Shown here: positions 57,720-64,000 of the stretch, piece by piece
Position numbering within the stretch: the first letter of the stretch is position 1
Layout of the letters: each line of letters starts with the position of its first letter
Source of the DNA: Sorghum bicolor
Lineage: Eukaryota > Streptophyta > Magnoliopsida > Poales > Poaceae
DNA: 64,000 nt
Direction: 5' to 3'
Assembly (NCBI RefSeq): GCF_000003195.3
Contig: NC_012878.2
Span: forward strand, 55,986,629-56,050,628
Notes under the pieces: generated by a model
The model's database searches: none
What the model saw: the letters and a program-made list of their open reading frames with translations, nothing else
Told to the model about the DNA's origin: nothing
Made by a program: the position numbers and the translations under genes

Positions 57720-58372
57720 GAGTATCTCCAACCGTTTTGCATAATTAGTTTGACAAATAAGAAAGTTTGTCAAGTCTCAAAAAAATATGGCAAAGGTGAA
57801 AAGAGACAATCTTCAATGGTTTGGCATTAATCACTTGGCAAAAAAGAAAATTATGGACCTACACAATTTTTTTGCCGAGCTTTTCTCCTCCCCGCGTGTC
57901 GGGTGAATGTTCACGGCAATTTTATTTCCGCCGAGGCGTTGAGGTCGCGGCGTTTGTGCATAGCCGCTCGAAGTTTGGCGGCTAGAGTCTTTGCCGGCAA
58001 AAACGATCCGAAGGGCATCGATGGAGTACCTGGCGTTGATGGAAGACCGATAGGCAAAAACACAAACAATTGGGAGGGCATCGATGGAGTACCTGGCCAT
58101 GATGGAAGACCCGATGGGCAGTTTGCAGAAAAGTCTGGCGGCGGGATGTCGCCAAACTCGCGTGACCTCAACCCGTAGCCGCGCACGGACTTCGCGCCAG
58201 TTTCTCAATGCCAAGTGTGAACAGGCTTGACATATATGCCAATCATTTCCCTCTTTTTGCCAAGTTAATAAAATTGCAAATTCTAAATGCCAAACTGTTG
58301 GATAGGTGTTTTTAAGAATTTTTTGCAAATACATAAATGCAAAGTCTATTTGCAAAACGGTTGGGGATGCTC
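57720..58372. mobile_element. Harbinger-type non-autonomous element A
   Basis: A 653 bp element with inverted ends GAGTATCTCCAACCGTTTTG and CAAAACGGTTGGGGATGCTC, flanked by TAA (57717-57719 and 58373-58375). The interior is GC-rich and has a 91-codon open frame (57903-58178). Within it two copies of a 33-40 bp unit encode GIDGVPGVDGRP and GIDGVPGHDGRP. No transposase. Confidence 0.75.
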
Positions 58373-58375
58373 TAA

Positions 58376-59284
58376 GAGCATCTTCAAGGGCTTTGCAAAC
58401 AAACTTTGCATTGCCTTATTTGCAAAAAAAGTAGAAAATACCCCTCCAATGGTTTTGCAAATAAGGTTTGCAAATTTGGTTAACTTTGCAAATAGAGGTT
58501 GAGGCTTTGCATATATGCAAACATTCCCACCACTTTGCATCTACAATTTCGGCCTTCCCCCCGGCCCCTCACCCCGCGTGATTTCTCTACGCCCGTCCGC
58601 CCTCCCTGCCGCGCGTGCCCGCCCTCCCTACCGCGCGCGCCCGCCCTCCAGCTGCCGCGCATGCCCGCCGTCCCTCCAGCTGCCGTGCGCGCCCACCCTC
58701 CCTACCGCGCGCGCCCGCCCTCCAGCTTCCTCGCCAAGGATCCCTCCGCCGCCAAGGTGTCACGCGCCCGCCCTCCAGCTTCCTCGCTAAGGATTCCTCC
58801 GCTGCCAAGGTGTCGCGCGCCTCCCTGTGTCTTCGCGACGACGCACCGAACTGGCGGCGCGACCACAGAGACTTGCGCGTGTCCAGGAACGACGACGTAC
58901 GCGGCCACGGCGCGAGAACGGAGGTGGACCTTCCCTCGCAGGGACCTTCCCTCGGTGGAGGACGGAGGTGGATGGAGCCGAACTGACGCGAACGACGATG
59001 GCGACGAACGACGAACGCGGCCTGGGCTGGGCGGCGACTGGCGCGAAGACCTGGGCTGGGCGGCAACTGGCGGCGACCTAGCCTAGGCGGCGACTGGCAC
59101 GCACGACGTACGTCAAAATGACGCAAAGGAAAAAAACACGCGGGCGCGTCCACACTTTGGGTTTGCCAAGTCTAAATGCAAAGTCCCTTGGAGTTGGACT
59201 ATTTTTAGACTTTGCAAATGAGTTTGAGACTTTGCAAACAACACCGAATGCAAAATTCATTTGCAAAGTCCCTTAGAGATGCTC
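58376..59284. mobile_element. Harbinger-type non-autonomous element B
   Basis: A 909 bp element directly abutting element A, sharing the single TAA between them, with TAA again at 59285-59287. The ends are GAGCATCTTCAAGGGCTTTG and CAAAGTCCCTTAGAGATGCTC. The core (58540-59110) is very GC-rich with imperfect tandem units: CGCGCGCCCGCCCTCCAGCT recurs, and a 55 bp unit with CAGCTTCCTCGC ... CGCCAAGGTGTC is present twice (58722-58816). Frames in all phases stay open because of composition. No transposase is seen. Confidence 0.75.
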
Positions 59285-59365
59285 TAAGAAAAGGTATAAA
59301 GTAAGTCTTAATTTTGATTTCTTTCATGGCTACATTATGGCAACTTGACTTTGTTATTTTTGTAG

Positions 59366-59853
59366 AAAACGAACTAGCAAGACAAGTGTGAAGGCTGGAA
59401 GGAAGAAGGCAAAGAAAGGGGAAGCACCAGCACCTGAACAAGCCACCCCGAGGATAAGAGCAGCAGTAGCCAGGGAGGCAGCAATAAAGGCAAGGCTAGA
59501 AGTAGAGCAAGCTGAAGCCAAAGCAAGAGCAGCTCTAGAAGCTGTTGAAACAGCATCAAGGGCAGCCAATAGAGAGCTGCCACCTGAACCTGTTCCTCTC
59601 CAGATTGAGCCGCCACCTGAACCACTTCAAGGAACTCCAAATGGTCCTACAACTCAAAGGTATAAAAGCATAACACATAGTTTTTGTTGTAGTCTATAAT
59701 GTTGTGGAGATGTGGTGTCCCTAAGTTAGGCAATGTGTTTTCTCCAAGAGACTATCACTTGAAGCAGTCGAGGTACAAGTTGTGCAGCCTGTTGCCAAGA
59801 AGATAACACCCAGGAAGAAACAATTGGCCTCAAAAATCAGGAAAGACATCTAA
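59366..59853 (+). pseudogene. 3' part of an unidentified Lys/Ala/Glu-rich gene
   Basis: Two exons are visible, 59366-59659 and 59751-59853. The first follows a good acceptor (ATTTTTGTAG) and reads KRTSKTSVKAGRKKAKKGEA, then a coiled-coil-prone stretch (REAAIKARLEVEQAEAKARA) and a Pro-rich part (ELPPEPVPLQIEPPPEP). The second, in matching phase, reads RLSLEAVEVQVVQPVAKK and ends KQLASKIRKDI. No upstream exon could be found; element B lies immediately before. It may be the C-terminal tail of a transposase gene or of a host gene cut off by element B. The basic start would suit nucleic-acid binding, but no family is recognised. Confidence 0.4.
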
Positions 59854-62754
59854 ATGTTATGGACATGAAAAGAAGTTCTTTTTGTGTTGTTTTCTGGATG
59901 TTTGGCTAAGTTACTGATAACTAGCCCATATTGTAATTTTGTTGGTCAAAACCTGTTAAATGGCCCTTTGGCCAAAACTGTTAAATAGCCCCTAGGTGTA
60001 ATGTTGTTGGACACAACTGCTATAACTTGCCCTAGCTTTGACAGCCATTAAACCCTTCCTGCAGGGTACCTTTAAATCAGCGGACTATTTAGCTAATGCT
60101 TTGCCTTTCTTGTGGATGTTTTATATTTATTTGATTTAGCTGATTTAAACTTGATGTGGATGTTTCATCTTATCAAGGTTTTCAAAATCTATAAACACAT
60201 CTTGCCAAGATATACAATCCTTCCATTCATATTGTTGTTACATCACTATAAAATAGCAACAAACAGCGGTGGGGAATGAACGGGCTGAGATGGCTCAAGG
60301 GTTGGGTTCAGGGAATAACAAGACAGAGGCAGAGATGTCTTTTCTCATGCCTGATCCACCGTGGAAGGCTGATTTGGACTGGCATGACGCAAAAAATGGT
60401 ATTGGGCCACAAATTTATAATTGTCATTCTAAAACTGGCAAGAGGAGCCAACCGGAAGGATGACAAATATTTAAATTTCCCGTCGTGGTGATCGGTTGGT
60501 GCTGCTCCATAGGCTGCCACTATGGAAGAACACGTGAGCAACTCTACACTTCCATCTCTTCCTGTAGATGAGCCCAAACTGATTGAACCAAGTCTTGCTT
60601 GAATTGAATGAAAAATAAATCTGTATATTGATGAGATGGAAGAAAATAGGTGGGTGATGTCCTGATTGTTCCTTTTTCTTCATGAGATGAGATAGATTTT
60701 ACTTATTCACCACTGAATCAATTTTGTTTTCTAATGGCAGAGTTTGCTACCAACACAAAAAATGTATATTCTATTCAATTGTATTGAATGGTACAAAAAT
60801 ATAGTTGTATGTAATTATTTGATTCTCTTTTATTAGAAGGCACAATAAACTATAGAAGCGGCATTCGATGATTGTGAACCATACTTGAGCATCAATACTT
60901 TCTCTCAACTAGTAATGGTAATATTTGTAAATGATGATTTTCCTTGTCCTATTATGCACAGAAGCTTTATATTTTGTTCTTTTGTTCTGCAGACATCAGG
61001 ATCTCAATGCTGATATCTGGTAGGTTTGTTTTTCGAGAATAGCTTTTGGTTATATATGGTTGTAAGTGTACAACCACCTCGAACAGATCATATGAATGCA
61101 TCATATTTTGTGTGTAATTTGGTATTGCCAGCAAGAGAACATATTATGTACCCTCTGATGTTTAAAAAAGCAACAATGCCCATACAGTTTTTGAAGAAAC
61201 CGGAGGTAATTATCAAGGCATGAGGAGATCTAGAATACTAGATATTTTTTCTCCCAGCACATCATCACAAATATCCACCTGAAGGGAAAAACATGGAGCC
61301 AGTCAAACAAAAACATCTATTAGTTGAATATGAATTCGTTTCAGAAACATGTCATGGGGTATGAACACTTTTGTTTAGATTAGAGTTGGCAAAACCATTG
61401 AGCTAGCCAAAAAATATTTATTTGTTAAAAGCCAGAGTTCCTTTCAGATGTAAATGCCAGCCACAATCATATTTCAAGATGCTGTAAGACTCGATTTGAG
61501 TACGATTGAACATATAATTTTTTTTTCATAGTCAGATTCTGAAGTGGATCACAATTCATTGCTAATGGATCAAAGCATACATCGTGTGCCTTATAAAAAC
61601 ATAATTCAAGCTGCGTTGAATAACAGGCTAAGCGAACATATGTTCTGACCTTAAATATTCATCAAAACATGAAGAAAAATGTTATTGTTGTTTATAAATA
61701 CCACCAACAGCTAGAACACCCGTAGCTAATAGAGTTTTCTTTGTGTAATTAATTGTTTGGTTCAGAGGGAAGCCGACTGTAAAAGTGTATGTAGATGAAG
61801 CAATGTAGACTAATCAGATTTGAAATGTCCTGCTTTGGATTTTTTTTAATAAAAGGAACTACGATGGTGTTACTACTTACAACCTAAAATACAGAAAATA
61901 AAGCTTAATTCTGCTAGAAGTATATCAATAAGGGATTATACCATTACTTTTAGAACTTTGATAGCCTCAGGAAAAAGTTTGGAGAGACAATTATTATCCA
62001 GAATGTTCTTTTTATAATCCTAATGAGAAAAGCACGCTTTGATGCCCACCAGATCTACCAGAATTTTGTCATCCAATTTATGTGATATGATATCCACATG
62101 TTAGAAGTGTATTCTTGATTAGTTCAGATTATATATAATAGAAGGCAGAAAGGTCGTGAAATCAAAAGGTGAAATTCAGAAACGAACAAACAACAGCACT
62201 GTTCAATTCTTGTATTGTGGCATGAACATACTATGAAACAATATGCAAAAAGACAACATGCTGGATAGAACCGAATTTGAAATGTAAATGATTCCAAGAA
62301 TGGTCCAACCATAGGCCTGTTAGGTCGAGTCAAACTATAGGTTAGCCACTTCTTGTAACAACCAATATATTAGTTATGGAAAGAAAACAATCACAGAAGG
62401 GGAAACGATAGAAAAAGTACAACAGGCTGAGACAAATCATACTGGCTATGGCAGCCATTTGTGCACAGCAGCACCATATGCATGGCAACATTATCAAAGC
62501 ATCCAGAGGCCACTACCATGGTATGGTGAGCAAGCTGGAATGGTTCAGAGAGGTATAGAACAATGTCCATGTATACCTGGAGAAACAAAACAAAAACTTA
62601 GGCATCTTGTGTTGGAGTCGAGTACATGACAGCTAACTAGAGATCTTACCAGTAGCAGATGTTTATAAATTTAGAAAAAGACTAATTTAGATCAGTGGAA
62701 GGAAAAAAATGTGAAGGCCAGAGAAGAATTTACATTTGTCTTTAAGAATATAAC
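59854..62754. other. intergenic, AT-rich, no gene seen
   Basis: A 64-71 codon open frame near 60270-60490 (MAQGLGSGNN in one frame) has no recognisable domain. The rest is AT-rich without splice-consistent open frames or clear repeats. Confidence 0.45.
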
Positions 62755-63150
62755 TGTCATGTGCGGGCGCACATACACCAGGCACCGACGTGCCCGTGAC
62801 CTTCGCCACGCGGCTGAGCGGGCCGGGTGCGCGGGCCAGGCGCTGCAAGGGTAGTGGCTAAAGATAGGAACTTAGATTAGTTTCTAGAATCAGGGATATC
62901 CTTTCTATTACATTATTTAGTTGTTTTGGAAGTTCCTAGAATTAGTGATATCCTTCCTCTTTTATGTTGGGCCTTTGACTATATATTTGTGTAATCAGGT
63001 GACAAACAATTAAGCAAGAATTATATCCCTAATCTCCCTATCTCTCTGTAAGCCTCCAGTTGAGGGGAATAACCTCACCGGAGAAGAGGGCCAATGGCTA
63101 CAAGCTACATAGATGCGGTCCAACCAGTCGGGGGCTCGACTCCCTTGACA
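62755..63150 (+). mobile_element. 5' LTR of a retrotransposon
   Basis: A 396 bp LTR starting TGTCATGTGCGGG and ending CCCTTGACA, so the termini TGTCA/TGACA are inverted. A promoter-like ACTATATATTTG lies at about 62979. Three bases after the LTR, TGGTATCA (63154-63161) matches the usual primer-binding site for initiator methionine tRNA. The right LTR must lie beyond the window. Confidence 0.75.
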
Positions 63151-63285
63151 ACCTGGTATCACGGTCTCGTCGGTCCTCTCCCACCCGGCACCCACTCCAC
63201 CAGTTCTTCTGCAACCGCCACCCACCACCCTAGCCCCCCACCATCGCCGCAGTCCTCAACCGCGCACGCACCGCAGCCAGCAGCC

Positions 63286-64000
63286 ATGAGCGAGCCCACC
63301 ATCACCGATGTGGTGGTCATGTTGAAGTCCCTCTCTAAGGAGATGACAACCATGAAGGCCGACATGGCGGCCATGAAGGAGAAGTCGGCCTTGTCGTCGG
63401 ACAACGGTACCAACGGCCGCTCGGAGGGGCCACGCGATCTGGATCGCCCCTCCGAAATTCCAAAAACTAGATTTCCCCCGCTATGACGGCAAGACGGATT
63501 CGACGCTCTTCATCAACAAGTGTGAATCCTATTTTCGCCAACAGCGCACTATGGTGGAGGAGCGCGTGTGGATGGCATCGTACAACTTGGAGGACGTTGC
63601 GCAACTCTGGTATGTCCAGCTCTAGGAGGATGAGGGCACACCACCATGGGGGCGTTTCAAGGAGCTCCTGAACCTACGGTTTGGGCCTCCTCTCCGTTCA
63701 GCCCCGTTGTTCGAGCTCGCCGAGTGCTGTGTACAGGGACCGTGGAGGAGTACTCCAACCGCTTCCATGCCCTCCTACCTTGCGTAGGTCGCGTGGACGA
63801 GGCTCAGCGCGTCTTGCTCTTCACCGGCGGACTCCTCCCGCCGCTTAGCCACGACGTCCGCATCCACAACCCGGAGTCGCTTGCAACCGCCATGAGCCTG
63901 GCACGCTAAGTGGAACTTATGGAGCTTGACCGGCAGTCGCCACCTCCCCCACGGGCGCCCCCGCGCGGCCTACTCCTAGCTCCCGCGCTCCGGCCAGCGC
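63286..64000 (+). pseudogene. decayed gag of an LTR retrotransposon (right edge)
   Basis: The frame begins MSEPTITDVVVMLKSLSKEM with a short coiled-coil start, as in Ty3/gypsy gag of grasses. The gag core (FINKCESYFRQQRTM, then VWMASYNLEDVAQLWYVQL) is in a different frame from about 63440 to 63730. An in-frame TAG lies at 63623, a second frame change is near 63730, and a TAA is at 63907 soon after DVRIHNPESLATAMSLA. At least two indels and two stops make it non-functional. The sequence continues past the window edge, so pol cannot be judged. Confidence 0.75.

Noticed and set aside
1..64000. CRISPR arrays, prokaryotic operons, organellar insertions, rRNA and tRNA genes
   Set aside because: No regularly spaced palindromic repeats, operon-like gene packing, plastid or mitochondrial gene blocks, or rRNA-like sequence were seen; tRNA genes cannot be excluded by eye, but none was recognised.

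Overview
This is plant nuclear DNA, almost certainly from a panicoid grass and most probably Sorghum or a close relative. The evidence is intron-rich genes with GT-AG (and some GC-AG) borders, GC-rich first exons, classic grass gene families (group 3 LEA with 11-mer repeats, jacalin-related lectin, F-box/LRR), and very many copies of a miniature transposon with GGCCTTGTTTAG termini. The species is inferred from style; I made no database comparison.

Layout from left to right. A DUF1639 gene (+, 1559-3186). A Tourist-like MITE (4969-5146). An arabinogalactan peptide gene (-, 5372-5563). A jacalin-related lectin (+, 8042-8744). Cytosolic ribosomal protein eL28 (-, 9573-10791) with a telo-box/site II promoter. 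A 64-residue protein resembling a small plant mitochondrial complex I subunit (-, 12771-15249). A ten-exon alpha/beta hydrolase (-, 17402-21957). From 23 to 33 kb lies a transposon-rich zone: MITEs, a 2.4 kb solo LTR with a 5 bp target duplication, a retroposon with an 18 bp target duplication, a probable Helitron and a large inverted-repeat structure. Next is the RNA polymerase III factor BRF1 (+, 18 coding exons, 34329-41408), a candidate short secreted-peptide gene (-, 44239-44482), a Mutator-type insertion (47156-47764), a group 3 LEA gene with ABRE/CE3 promoter sites (+, 50342-51157), a truncated and frameshifted MAP65-like gene (-, 52242-54513), an F-box/LRR gene (-, 55686-57371), two abutting Harbinger-type elements (57720-59284), a Lys/Ala/Glu-rich gene fragment (59366-59853), and the left LTR plus a decayed gag of a retrotransposon running off the right edge.

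The genes are unrelated neighbours, not a pathway cluster. eL28 and BRF1 serve translation and Pol III transcription, the complex I-like peptide respiration, the LEA protein desiccation tolerance, and the lectin, arabinogalactan peptide and secreted peptide probably surface or defence roles. No prokaryote-like system, CRISPR array or gene cluster is present. The most unusual points are three short introns that appear to use GC donors in three different genes, the unannotated-looking secreted peptide gene with its own TATA box, and several well-delimited mobile elements carrying GC-rich or repeat-coding cargo.
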